Translations under genes and position numbers: made by a program
Shown: positions 25,174 through 33,059 of the stretch, in pieces
Layout of the letters: the number at the start of each line of letters is the position of its first letter
How positions within the stretch are numbered: position 1 is the first letter of the stretch
Assembly (NCBI GenBank): GCA_030377965.1
Contig: JAUCGE010000001.1
Location: forward strand, 1 to 64,000
Direction: 5' to 3'
DNA: 64,000 nt
Source of the DNA: Desulfobacterales bacterium HSG16
GTDB taxonomy: Bacteria; Desulfobacterota; Desulfobacteria; Desulfobacterales; HSG16
The notes under the pieces: generated by a model
What the model saw: the letters and a program-made list of their open reading frames with translations, nothing else
Told to the model about the DNA's origin: nothing
Database searches by the model: none

Positions 25174-25557
25174 TTACTTTTGTGCTCCACCGCCGCAAAC
25201 CTGATCGTCTGCTATTACAGGAAGGATTCCTGATATCAGGTCTTCCACGACCGGCTTGATTTCGGCTCGATCCACATCATAAAACACATCTATTCCGACC
25301 TGCCTGAAACCCATGAGAGGACGCATACCAATGCCACCCACGATCAGGGCGTTTACATTGTTTTCAGCAAGAAGGTTGACAGGAACCATGCAGCCGCCCT
25401 GAACATGTGCCTGATTTGGAAGAGTCGTTATTTTCTTTATTTTGCTTTCTTCCACATCTATCAGAGTGAACACATCACAGTGACCGAAATGGCCTGCTCT
25501 CTGGCCATCAATTCCGCCTTGTTCGACAGACGGCACGGCTATTCTTCCATTTTCCAT
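25174..25557 (-). CDS. NifX/NifB-domain protein
   Basis: A 127-residue protein of the same fold as its neighbour. Seen: RIAVPSVEQGGIDGQRAGHFGHCDVFTL-type start (key GHFGHCD), a central HVQGGCMVPVNLL with Cys, and a C-terminal CGGG tail. The GHFGHC plus GGC pattern is usual in MTH1175-like proteins of anaerobes. AAAGGAG lies just before its ATG. Cotranscribed with the two MinD-like ATPases upstream (27-nt gap). A small cofactor-carrying partner of these ATPases is likely but unproven. Confidence 0.87.
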   Translation of the reverse strand: MENGRIAVPSVEQGGIDGQRAGHFGHCDVFTLIDVEESKIKKITTLPNQAHVQGGCMVPVNLLAENNVNALIVGGIGMRPLMGFRQVGIDVFYDVDRAEIKPVVEDLISGILPVIADDQVCGGGAQK

Positions 25558-25584
25558 TTTTTTCTCCTTTAAATGCTATTTTTT

Positions 25585-26463
25585 TTAATTATTATTGTTT
25601 ATTGATGATGATGCGATGATTGATGTCCACATTTTCTCAACTATTTTACAGGTATCCGATTTTTCGTCGTATTCGAATATTGTTTTACCCTGTACCATCG
25701 CTTTTGTGAAAAGAGGATCGAATGGAATTCGTCCTGTAAAAATCATATTGTTATCATTTGCGAATTTTTCAATATTTGCCGACATTTCAGGATTTAAGTC
25801 AGACTTATTTACACATACCATTGAAGGAATCTTGAAATGTTCGGCTAACTGGGCGACACGCTTCATGTCGTGCAACCCGGAGACAGTCGGCTCTGACACT
25901 ATCAAAAGAGCGGTGGCTCCGCCGATGGAGGCAATGACAGGGCATCCTGTCCCAGGAGGGCCGTCTGTGATAATCATATCCGCATTTTTTTCTTCCGCAA
26001 GTTTTTTTGCCTCATGCCTTACAAGGGTAACGAGTTTTCCGGAATTTTCTTCTGCGATACCAAGTGCGGCATGAACCATCGGGCCGAAACGGGTGTCTGA
26101 AATAAACCATTTTCCGCAGGTTTTTACCGGAAAATCAATAGCCTGCTCCGGGCAGAAATCGACACATACCCCGCATCCTTCACACTCTATTTCATCGACG
26201 TAAAAATTTTCTTTTATTGCGTCAAATCTGCACATCTCTCTGCAAAGTCCGCATTCAGAACATTTTTCATTGTCGATTACAGCGATACCGCCGCCCGTAA
26301 AATCAGAGCGCTGATTTATTTTCGGTGCCATGAGCAGATGAAGATCAGCAGCATCCACATCCGCGTCACAAAGGATATTCTTTTTCGCAAGAGAGGCAAA
26401 GGCCGCTGTCAGGCTGGTTTTTCCAGTGCCGCCCTTGCCGCTTATAACGACTATTTCTTTCAT
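25585..26463 (-). CDS. MinD-superfamily P-loop ATPase with 2[4Fe-4S] ferredoxin insert
   Basis: A 292-residue MinD/Mrp-type ATPase. Seen: deviant Walker A SGKGGTGKTSLT at residues 9-20, CDADVDAADL (Walker A' region), then an inserted ferredoxin domain with CSECGLCREMCRF and CEGCGVCVDFCPE (two 4Fe-4S sites, about residues 60-110), and DGPPGTGCPVIASI as Walker B/C region. Proteins of this kind are encoded in pairs in the ORP cluster of sulfate reducers, where they have been linked to cell-division placement. Begins 1 nt after the stop of the twin gene upstream. Confidence 0.92.
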   Translation of the reverse strand: MKEIVVISGKGGTGKTSLTAAFASLAKKNILCDADVDAADLHLLMAPKINQRSDFTGGGIAVIDNEKCSECGLCREMCRFDAIKENFYVDEIECEGCGVCVDFCPEQAIDFPVKTCGKWFISDTRFGPMVHAALGIAEENSGKLVTLVRHEAKKLAEEKNADMIITDGPPGTGCPVIASIGGATALLIVSEPTVSGLHDMKRVAQLAEHFKIPSMVCVNKSDLNPEMSANIEKFANDNNMIFTGRIPFDPLFTKAMVQGKTIFEYDEKSDTCKIVEKMWTSIIASSSINNNN

Positions 26464-26464
26464 A

Positions 26465-27358
26465 TCATTTTTCCTTATGCGATGCCGATTTCACCGATCC
26501 GATCTCGTTGATCTGGCGGTATAAATCCCTGAATTTATCTTTCCATTCGGGCATTTTTTCAACTATAAGTTCGCCTTTGGAATAAACTTCCGCAATCTTT
26601 CTGTCAAATGGGATTTCCATCAGAACAGGGAGTTTTTCCTTTCTGGCATACTCTTTTACCGTATCATCCCCGATATCTGCGCGGTTGATTACCAGGCCAG
26701 CGGGAATACCTAACAGCTTCACGGCTTCCACTGCCAATTTTAAATCGTGCAGACCAAAGGGCGTGGGTTCGGTCACCATCAAGACAAAGTCTGTTCCCTT
26801 CATGGCTGCAATCACTGGACACGATGTTCCGGGCGGAGCGTCAATGATGTTTATCTTGCCGACGTTCTTCTCACCGAGTTGCCCCTTATCGGATTCTACA
26901 GAAGAACGTACTTTTCGGATAAGAGGAGGCGACATTGCCTCGCCGATTCTGAGCTTGCCATGCGCGAAATCAATACCATTTACCCGGCCTTTTTCCATTA
27001 TTCCGAGTTCGCGCCCGATTTCACTGATTGCATCTTCAGGACATACAGCCACACACCCGCCGCAGCTATGACAGAGTTCGGGAAAGGTAAGGACAATTTG
27101 ATCCATAACCGCAATGGCCCTGAATCTGCATATTTCAGCGCATTTTTTACAAAACGTGCATTTTTCCTCGTCGATTTCAGGAACTGGGGTAAAAACGATA
27201 CTTTTTTCTTCGATCTCAGGTTTCAGAAACAGATGAGCATTAGGCTCTTCCACATCGCAGTCCATGATTCGAACATCTGCGCCGATGGAAAATGCAAGAT
27301 TCGTAGCAACGGTGGTCTTTCCTGTTCCGCCTTTTCCGCTTGCAACACTTATTATCAT
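26465..27358 (-). CDS. MinD-superfamily P-loop ATPase with 2[4Fe-4S] ferredoxin insert (twin)
   Basis: A 297-residue twin of the next gene. Seen: SGKGGTGKTTVATNLA at residues 7-22, CDVEEPNAHLFL, ferredoxin motifs CTFCKKCAEICRF and CHSCGGCVAVCPE, and DAPPGTSCPVIAAM. Alternate binding of two such ATPases as a heterodimer is plausible from their pairing. The ATG overlaps the stop of the receiver-like gene (ATGA), so the operon is coupled. Likely roles are Fe-S or metal-cluster handling for the NifX-type proteins, by analogy with Mrp/NBP35 carriers; this is inference. Confidence 0.92.
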   Translation of the reverse strand: MIISVASGKGGTGKTTVATNLAFSIGADVRIMDCDVEEPNAHLFLKPEIEEKSIVFTPVPEIDEEKCTFCKKCAEICRFRAIAVMDQIVLTFPELCHSCGGCVAVCPEDAISEIGRELGIMEKGRVNGIDFAHGKLRIGEAMSPPLIRKVRSSVESDKGQLGEKNVGKINIIDAPPGTSCPVIAAMKGTDFVLMVTEPTPFGLHDLKLAVEAVKLLGIPAGLVINRADIGDDTVKEYARKEKLPVLMEIPFDRKIAEVYSKGELIVEKMPEWKDKFRDLYRQINEIGSVKSASHKEK

Positions 27359-27744
27359 TGAAAACCATCTCCTGTCATATTCAGAATATTTTTCAGGTTC
27401 TGTAATAGTTCTTCGGCCTCTTTTTCACCGGGAACAGCAGGCAGCGGATCAAGCAGTCCGAGTCCTTCGCTCGCTTCATGAAAGTCTTCATGTGAAAGAC
27501 TGCTTACCACAGCGCAGTTAATCATGGGATTAGTCATGACAAGCTTTCTTGCAAGTGCAAGTCCTGTCATATCTTCAAGGGTTTCATCCGTAATCACAAG
27601 ATGAAAATTACCGGATGAAACTAATTCGAGCGCCCCAGCGCCTGATCCTGCCCCGGATATGGAGATATTTTCATGTTTTTCCATTGCCGATGTAAAATCG
27701 GATAAAGAGTCTTTATCCGATCTTATTATCAATATATCGATCAT
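27355..27744 (-). CDS. Receiver-like (CheY-fold) protein
   Basis: A 129-residue protein resembling a response-regulator receiver domain: an N-terminal strand IDILIIRSDKDSL with the acidic pocket replaced by RSDKD, FHLVITDETLEDMTG with the phospho-acceptor position (D in ITDET), and NCAVVSSLSHEDF with the conserved Ser/Thr position. There is no output domain. The usual Lys of strand 5 is not evident, so phosphorylation is uncertain. GTGGAG precedes the ATG at 27744; a GTG 12 nt upstream is less likely. Sits between the first NifX-type gene and the ATPases. Confidence 0.78.
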   Translation of the reverse strand: MIDILIIRSDKDSLSDFTSAMEKHENISISGAGSGAGALELVSSGNFHLVITDETLEDMTGLALARKLVMTNPMINCAVVSSLSHEDFHEASEGLGLLDPLPAVPGEKEAEELLQNLKNILNMTGDGFQ

Positions 27745-27772
27745 TCGTTTCTCCACAAATCAGATATTTTTA

Positions 27773-28366
27773 TCAATCGCCCTGCCCTTTTCGGCTGCCG
27801 GAATTATCTCCCGAACCTTGCCCGCCCCGACGGCCACCCTGGCCCTGACCACTTTGTCCCCCGTTTCTCTGTCCGCGTCCTTTGTTTCCGCCTCCCTGGC
27901 CATTACCTTTTCCGCCACCTCTGCCCTGCCGGCCTTTTCTGTTTCCTTTTGGCATTTGATAACCTCCATTTGGTTTTGCACAGGCCCCATGTCTTTTTTC
28001 CGCCCCAAACTGAGCATCCATGCGGCATTTTTTCCCACATCCAGGCATCGAAAATACTGAAATTATGGGAAGCCCTTTCGCATATGCATCCAGCACTTGA
28101 TCGGCATAACCTGTAATAAACGGGATAAGCTCGATCCCTTTCGCCTTTATCAGGTTTGCAGACAGCCTGGTAATAGCCCCGCAGATAAGAACGTTCACAT
28201 TGAGTGAAATCAGCCTGTCCGCAATTTCCAAAGGCAAGCCAGGATTGAATCGCTCGTAATTCCTGTCTGTCACCTTATTATTTTTGATTTCAGTGACAAG
28301 AACCCTTTGAGCGGAGTCAAACACCGGTGAAATTCGGTTGCCCCAAATAGTGAGAGCAATTTTCAT
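27773..28366 (-). CDS. NifX/NifB-domain protein with Gly/Arg/Gln-rich tail
   Basis: A 197-residue protein. Residues 1-110 form the NifX/NifB fold (MKIALTIWGNRISPVFDSA start, VLICGAITRLS). Residues about 110-130 carry cysteines (PGCGKKC, HGAC) and the last 65 residues are a low-complexity tail of Gly, Arg, Gln, Lys and Asn with GGGKGN-type units. Such tails can bind RNA or acidic partners; here the role is unknown. AAGGAGG lies 10 nt before the ATG and a -24/-12 promoter ends about 20 nt upstream, making this the first gene of the operon. Confidence 0.85.
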   Translation of the reverse strand: MKIALTIWGNRISPVFDSAQRVLVTEIKNNKVTDRNYERFNPGLPLEIADRLISLNVNVLICGAITRLSANLIKAKGIELIPFITGYADQVLDAYAKGLPIISVFSMPGCGKKCRMDAQFGAEKRHGACAKPNGGYQMPKGNRKGRQGRGGGKGNGQGGGNKGRGQRNGGQSGQGQGGRRGGQGSGDNSGSRKGQGD

Positions 28367-28397
28367 TGTTACCTGCCTCCTTCTGCCATTCTAATTA

Positions 28398-28412
28398 GCA
28401 AGCATCATGCCA
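28398..28412 (-). promoter_or_regulatory. Sigma-54 (-24/-12) promoter of the ORP-like operon
   Basis: On the minus strand: TGGCATGATGCTTGC, with GG and GC separated by exactly 10 nt as the sigma-54 consensus requires. The predicted start, near 28386, lies 20 nt before the ATG at 28366 and just ahead of AAGGAGG. A sigma-54 activator gene sits immediately upstream, matching the known regulation of orp operons. Confidence 0.85.
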
Positions 28413-28507
28413 CACTTGAAGCAAATAACGACTTTCATATTTTTTATTTAAATTTTAGTATATTATGAAGATATAAAATTTATTGGAGGGAATAAAAATT
28501 TAAAATT

Positions 28508-28561
28508 AGAGTAGCAATTTTGCGACTGTGCATACTGCCAAGATTGCATGTATGCTACTCT
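28508..28561. promoter_or_regulatory. Inverted repeat, possible activator site or terminator
   Basis: Outer arms AGAGTAGCA (28508-28516) and TGCTACTCT (28553-28561), plus inner arms GCATAC (28530) and GTATGC (ending 28555). It lies about 100-150 nt upstream of the -24/-12 promoter, the usual distance for an enhancer site, and also just after the activator's stop codon, where it could end its transcript. No T-tract follows. Confidence 0.45.
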
Positions 28562-28562
28562 A

Positions 28563-29993
28563 TCACGATTGTGTCCGACTTGAACGCCCGTCAATTTCAG
28601 GAAGAATGATCTCAAGTTTTTTTATCTTTCTGAAAAGGGTACTTTTGTGTATGCCAAGTTCCCTGGCTGCTGCCAGTCGATTATAGTCGTTCCGCTTCAA
28701 GGCATCCATAATCGCCCGTTTTTCAGCATCTTTCAAAGAATCATCCGATTTTTTGTCTGCTTCGTTCACATTTGATACAGATGTGGAAGGAGCCAGGTTT
28801 CCCGGCAGATGAGAGGGTTGAATAATGCCGTTTCCACAAAGCACGAAGGCATGTTCGATGATATTTTCCAGCTCTCTGATGTTGCCGGGGTAATCATGGG
28901 CTATTAAAACCGCAAGGGTCTCATGATCCACGCCGTTCACAGCTCTGTCCCGGAGCCTGTTTATCCTGGAAACGGTATTTTCGATGAGCATGGGTATATC
29001 CTCTTTGCGCTCCCTGAGTGGCGGCAGAGTAAGACCCACGACATTTATTCGATAAAATAAATCCTGCCGGAATTTATCTTCCTTCACCATAGCGGCAAGA
29101 TCCTTGTTAGCAGCAGCAATAATACGTACATTGGCACTGACTTCCTCAATCCCACCCAGAGGCTTGTATTTCCGATCTTCCAGCACCCGAAGAAGCCGAA
29201 CTTGAAATGCGGGGCTTATATCTCCGATTTCATCAAGAAAAAGAGTTCCGCCTTCAGCGGCTGCAAAATGTCCGGGCTTGTCTTTTACCGCATTGGTAAA
29301 AGCCCCGGCCTTGTATCCGAAAAGCTCCGATTCCAGGAGAGTGTCCGGCAGTGCCCCGCAGTTTATAGCCACAAAAGGTTTGTCCTTACGAAAACTGAAT
29401 TCATGCACGGCACGGGCCAGAAGCTCCTTGCCAGTACCAGTTTCTCCCTGTATCAGCACCGTGCTGTCACTTTCAGCCACCTGGGGCAGAATCCTGAATA
29501 TTTTCTGCATTCCCTGGCTGCGGCTGATCATATCCCCCATCTGAAAACGGGAATCAAGTTCCTTTCGCAATTCTTCGACCAGACTCAGATCCCGAAAGAT
29601 TTCAACTCCTCCAAGAACATTTCCCTTTTCGTCCCGCAGCAGGGATGTGGACGCAATGATAGGAATTTTTTCTTTTTTACTGTTCACAACATAAGTGGAT
29701 GTATTGACAAGAGATTTGCCTCCTTCCATAGTGCGGCGCAAAGCACAATCCCCCTCACACATGTTTGAACGAAAGACATCCCAGCAATGCCTGCCCACAG
29801 CTTCTTTTCGGGAAATACCCGTTATCTCTTCCGCAGCGCGGTTAAATGACATTATCCGCCAGTGATGATCCACGGTAAATACGCCGTCTGAAATACTTTC
29901 AAGTATGATTTCCGTTACATCTCTGGAACTTTTGTCCTGCTTTACGCTTTTCATTTTATTTCCCGCACCAATGGCTGCTTTGTTTTTTCCCAT
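28563..29993 (-). CDS. Sigma-54-dependent activator with PAS domain
   Basis: A 476-residue enhancer-binding protein. Seen: N-terminal PAS domain (ILESISDGVFTVDHHWRI, about residues 28-150), AAA+ domain with Walker A GETGTGKELLA near 187, the sigma-54 contact loop reading GAFTNA instead of GAFTGA, Walker B GGTLFLDEIGD, and the GNIRELENIIEHA segment; a Fis-type helix-turn-helix at the C-terminus (NRLAAARELGIHKSTLFRKI). The PAS domain suggests a redox or small-ligand signal. Its position next to the -24/-12 promoter points to the ORP-like operon as target. Confidence 0.94.
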   Translation of the reverse strand: MGKNKAAIGAGNKMKSVKQDKSSRDVTEIILESISDGVFTVDHHWRIMSFNRAAEEITGISRKEAVGRHCWDVFRSNMCEGDCALRRTMEGGKSLVNTSTYVVNSKKEKIPIIASTSLLRDEKGNVLGGVEIFRDLSLVEELRKELDSRFQMGDMISRSQGMQKIFRILPQVAESDSTVLIQGETGTGKELLARAVHEFSFRKDKPFVAINCGALPDTLLESELFGYKAGAFTNAVKDKPGHFAAAEGGTLFLDEIGDISPAFQVRLLRVLEDRKYKPLGGIEEVSANVRIIAAANKDLAAMVKEDKFRQDLFYRINVVGLTLPPLRERKEDIPMLIENTVSRINRLRDRAVNGVDHETLAVLIAHDYPGNIRELENIIEHAFVLCGNGIIQPSHLPGNLAPSTSVSNVNEADKKSDDSLKDAEKRAIMDALKRNDYNRLAAARELGIHKSTLFRKIKKLEIILPEIDGRSSRTQS

Positions 29994-30094
29994 TCTCCTG
30001 TCCTGACAAACATAACATTGAACAGCACATGCTATTTTTCAATGCTACAAGATAATTTATGACTCCGGATTTTCAATATTTCAATTTTTTTTTT

Positions 30095-30122
30095 GAACTT
30101 TTTTATTTTCCCGGTGTCTAAT
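30095..30122 (+). promoter_or_regulatory. ECF-type promoter element, secreted gene copy 3
   Basis: GAACTT at 30095-30100 and GTCTAAT at 30116-30122 with the same 15-nt spacer as at 13140; the two elements are nearly identical over the full 28 nt and beyond into AATAAAA. The ATG of the downstream gene lies 34 nt further. Confidence 0.75.
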
Positions 30123-30155
30123 ATAATAAAAACCAACAAAACGGAGGAATTAAAA

Positions 30156-30602
30156 ATGAAAAAATTGATCATCACAATCCTTATTATCGTATTTAGTGCA
30201 AGCCTGTTTACAACTCAGTCATTTGCTGGCTCCAAACAGAAGCACAGATGGGAAGGAGTTGCTATCGGCCTGGGAGCGGCAGCTCTTGGCGGAGCTATCC
30301 TCAGCAACAGTCGAAGCAAGGATAACAACCGTGCAGTAGGCTATAACAATGCACCCTGCTATTACCCGGCTCCTTCCCGACCACATCGCAAGAAGAATGT
30401 TTCCCGTCATCCCAGAAAACATAAGAGACCTAAAAGAGGTCATTGGGAAGTTCGTAAGGTATGGGTAGCACCTGTGCATGAAAGAGTCTGGAATCCTGCA
30501 CATTACAATAGAAGAAACGAATGGGTCAAAGGCTCCTGGATCAGCGTTGAGCAACAGCCCGGATACTGGAAAAAAGATCGTGTTTGGATAAGCTATCGAT
30601 AA
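30156..30602 (+). CDS. Small secreted protein, paralogue of the gene at 13200
   Basis: A 148-residue exported protein with the same layout as the one at 13200: signal peptide (KKLIITILIIVFSASLF), glycine-zipper-like IGLGAAALGGAIL, linker, and the aromatic C-terminal half (GHWEVRKVWVAPVHERVW, GYWKKDRVW). The linker is more basic (RKKNVSRHPRKHKR). Strong GGAGG at 30143-30147 sets the ATG at 30156, although the frame is open upstream. The conserved promoter element suggests co-regulation by the ECF factor 18 kb away. Followed by a strong hairpin terminator. Confidence 0.87.
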   Translation: MKKLIITILIIVFSASLFTTQSFAGSKQKHRWEGVAIGLGAAALGGAILSNSRSKDNNRAVGYNNAPCYYPAPSRPHRKKNVSRHPRKHKRPKRGHWEVRKVWVAPVHERVWNPAHYNRRNEWVKGSWISVEQQPGYWKKDRVWISYR

Positions 30603-30646
30603 AGACCATTGAAGTTGAAAATATCGTGATCGAGGTAAGTTAAAAA

Positions 30647-30679
30647 CAGGCAGTCATCATGACTGCCTGAATTTTTTTG
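30647..30679 (+). terminator. Rho-independent terminator after secreted gene copy 3
   Basis: Arms CAGGCAGTCA and TGACTGCCTG around a TCA loop (30647-30669) followed by AATTTTTTT. It corresponds by position and sequence to the MNT-derived hairpins at 13754 and 24498. Confidence 0.85.
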
Positions 30680-30773
30680 GGTCAATGGTGATGGACATCA
30701 TAATATTTTTTAACTTTTTCCGATATGTCAAAATATTATTCTCTCGACCATGTCCTATGTTGTTGATGAAAAG

Positions 30774-31100
30774 TCATTTTATTCTCCTCACAAGCTCGTC
30801 GAGTTCAGATTTGATTCCTTTGAATGTCTCCACTCCAGCAACAATTTTTTCAACTGCTTCCGATTCCTTTTCAGGCGTATCATAGGCAAAAATGCAATCA
30901 TCCTCGACAATATTCTTCTCCACAATATCCTTTGTAAGAGGATCATGGTCTAAATATGTTCCACAAATCCAGGAAGAAGAAGAAACGCTGGGAGGTAGCC
31001 AGAACCTACTACTTTCCGGCAAAATGTTTGCCATAACAGGGGAAGCATGAATATCAAGCACTATATTATTCTGGCCCGTATACAGAAATTCAAAGCTCAC
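30774..31100 (-). CDS. Hypothetical protein or gene fragment
   Basis: A 108-residue frame. Its first 30 codons lie inside a repeat that is duplicated at 32571-32635, so the N-terminus is probably not ancestral. The remainder contains CGTYLDHDPLT and an acidic helical C-terminus (ESEAVEKIVAGVETF) with no recognised family. It may be the tail of a gene truncated by the repeat. Low confidence that it is translated. Confidence 0.35.
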   Translation of the reverse strand: MSFEFLYTGQNNIVLDIHASPVMANILPESSRFWLPPSVSSSSWICGTYLDHDPLTKDIVEKNIVEDDCIFAYDTPEKESEAVEKIVAGVETFKGIKSELDELVRRIK

Positions 31101-31178
31101 AGATAAGATATGGATCGATTTCTATTGATTTTTTGATTCCAGAACAAAAATGAAATCATTTTTGTTCTGGATTTTACC
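31016..31178. repeat. Dispersed repeat, intact copy
   Basis: A stretch of about 160 bp with a second copy split into two parts at 32571-32635 and 32822-32917. It ends in a perfect palindrome (31139-31170: CCAGAACAAAAATGA, two As, then its complement). The identity of the last 95 bp is nearly complete. Confidence 0.75.
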
Positions 31179-31299
31179 AAATCAGAGATGCTCAATTGTG
31201 GTTAAAATAAATTAGACTACCTGTCTTTTGAACTAATATGATCACTATAGCAAAAAAACATATAAATGATAGATTCGCAACACAGGTAAAAATTTAATG

Positions 31300-31653
31300 T
31301 CACTTGCCGTAAATCACTGTGGTAAGACTGTGAAACATCCCGCCTAACACATCAACAGTTTTGTAATCAACATGGTGTACTTTGCTGATTCCACCATTCT
31401 GCATAGCTGCCTGTATGCTGCAGTCTCCTATAGCTACCAGCCCCAGTATTCCTATACAGGTTGCCTGCCCTTTGATGCGAGGAGCTACGTTGTTCATGTC
31501 TGCTCCTGTTCTCATAGCCTCGGTAGAAGCAGCATCTGGAGCTCTGATCCCTGTAAACAATAATCCTCCAGGCGGGGCATTGGTGGTACATCCGGTCAGA
31601 AGCATCATACCGCAGGCTATGGCTAATGCAATAAGAAAAGAATTTTTCATCAT
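31300..31653 (-). CDS. TRL-like lipoprotein
   Basis: A 117-residue protein with a lipoprotein signal peptide (SFLIALAIACGMMLLTGC, lipobox LTGC) and a mature part of the TRL-like family: GGLLFTGIRAP near the start, then KGQATCIGILGLVAIGDCSI, AAMQNGGISKVHHVDYK and SLTTVIYGK at the end. The family occurs in many Gram-negative bacteria; function unknown. GGAGG lies 4 nt before the ATG (a second ATG follows directly). The gene stands alone. Confidence 0.88.
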   Translation of the reverse strand: MMKNSFLIALAIACGMMLLTGCTTNAPPGGLLFTGIRAPDAASTEAMRTGADMNNVAPRIKGQATCIGILGLVAIGDCSIQAAMQNGGISKVHHVDYKTVDVLGGMFHSLTTVIYGK

Positions 31654-31956
31654 TTAACCTCCTAACTCCTGTTATATTTTACATTTAAAGCATCATCTGC
31701 GTATTCTTATATATTTCAACTGGCGATAGCTACTTTACATTCTCGCTCAAGTCGGCTACTTGTATATAAACCATATCAGGATGTCAAGCTAAAATCTCTG
31801 AATATTTAAAATCATTAATTTATGGATATTAGGAATGTTATTCAGCACCAGATGTTAAGATTGTTTAAACCAAATGCCCCGAATAATCCAGATTTTGACG
31901 TTGATAGATGAAAAAAATAGCGGATAATTTTTTGCAATGCCGAGAATGCCGAGCGA
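31654..31956. other. Intergenic region, no gene seen
   Basis: AT-rich sequence between the lipoprotein gene and the truncated ABC gene. It should hold the lipoprotein promoter (minus strand), but no convincing -35/-10 pair was found. No repeat of the families listed here. Confidence 0.4.
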
Positions 31957-32610
31957 CTACTGAAAGCTTTTTCCCTCTTGTTTATTTTCGACAACCGTTC
32001 CCCCTTCCAACCATAAACGCCGCCACTCTGCATTTTCCCACATTCCCTCTCGCACTTCCATTTCAGATTCCAAAAGAGAACGGTATCGAGAATCCGGATT
32101 TTCAATCAATTTTTCAGGTGAGTCATTTTCCAACAACTGCCCGCGTTCAATGACCAGAACCCGCTCAAATTTCATAGTCTCCTCGATATCATGGGAAATA
32201 AAGATCAGTGTTGTATTCTGCCAATGCTGACGTGTACGGGTCAGCAATTCCCGCCGTTTTCCTCTATCCAGTCCCCTGAATGGCTCATCCAGAATCGCCA
32301 GCCGTGCCCCGGGACGCTGCATCCCTCGGCCAAGCCGTACCCGCTGGCCCTCTCCTCCGGAAACCAGACTGCCCCCCTCACCAAGTTTTGTCTGCAAACC
32401 CTTGGGAAGTCTTTCCAGCACGTTGAACAGATCCGCATCTTTAATAACTGAGCTGACTGGCGAAGCATCGGAGTCATAAGTTCCATATCGGAGATTCTCA
32501 AGCAAAGAGCGGTTCCAGAGCTGAACTTCCCAGGCTATTTTCCCCAAGATTAATATTTGAAAGCCTGTAAAAATGCTTGCCATAATAAGGGGAAGCATCA
32601 AGAATATCAA
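31957..32610 (-). pseudogene. Truncated ABC transporter ATPase domain
   Basis: The frame carries the C-terminal half of an ABC ATPase: RSLLENLRYG, a signature-like LVSGGEGQRVRLGR (the usual LSGGQ is changed), LAILDEPFRGLD as Walker B/D-loop, and FISHDIEET with the switch His. Walker A and everything before it is missing; instead the first 20 codons come from the dispersed repeat at 32571. It most resembles the ATPase part of a peptide or bacteriocin-type ABC exporter. It cannot bind ATP normally and is best read as a relic. Confidence 0.8.
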
Positions 32611-32917
32611 GCACTATATTATTTTAGCCCGTTATTGAGATTACATATACGAATACAACTTACAAAACAGCGCCCATCCATTAAAATCATTCAGCAAATT
32701 GTCAGCGGGAGGATTCACAAAATGAATGCTTGAGTTTGGCATAGAAAAAGGTATCGGAATGGCTATGAAGATTGATTATCTTCATGAATCAGGAGTACAG
32801 AAAAACTTAAGCGATTAAAAATACAAGAATTCAAAGCTCACAGATAAGATATGGATTGATTTCTATTGGTTTTTTGATTCCAGAACAAAAATGAAATCAT
32901 TTTTGTTCTGGATTTTA
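32571..32917. repeat. Dispersed repeat, split copy
   Basis: Parts 32571-32635 and 32822-32917 match the intact copy at 31016-31178; the 186 bp between them are extra and include a short frame with GIGMAMKIDYLHESG reminiscent of Rpn-type C-termini. The right end contains the same perfect palindrome (32880-32911) and abuts the IS element. Confidence 0.7.
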
Positions 32918-32947
32918 AGTACCTGATCATATATTATGTAACAATCC

Positions 32948-33034
32948 GTAGTGGCAATCCCTTGTGGTTGCCCTTTGCTGAAAATACAAAATGTTCCGTT
33001 TTCAAGCAGGGCAACCACAAGGGATTGCCACTAC
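32948..33034. repeat. Perfect 27-bp inverted repeat inside the IS relic
   Basis: Arms 32948-32974 and 33008-33034 are exact reverse complements (core GTAGTGGCAATCCCTTG and its complement) separated by 33 nt. It lies where the transposase N-terminus should be, so it probably inserted into the IS and deleted part of it. Confidence 0.85.
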
Positions 33035-33059
33035 GAAAATATCAAAAAATTATTGGTCG

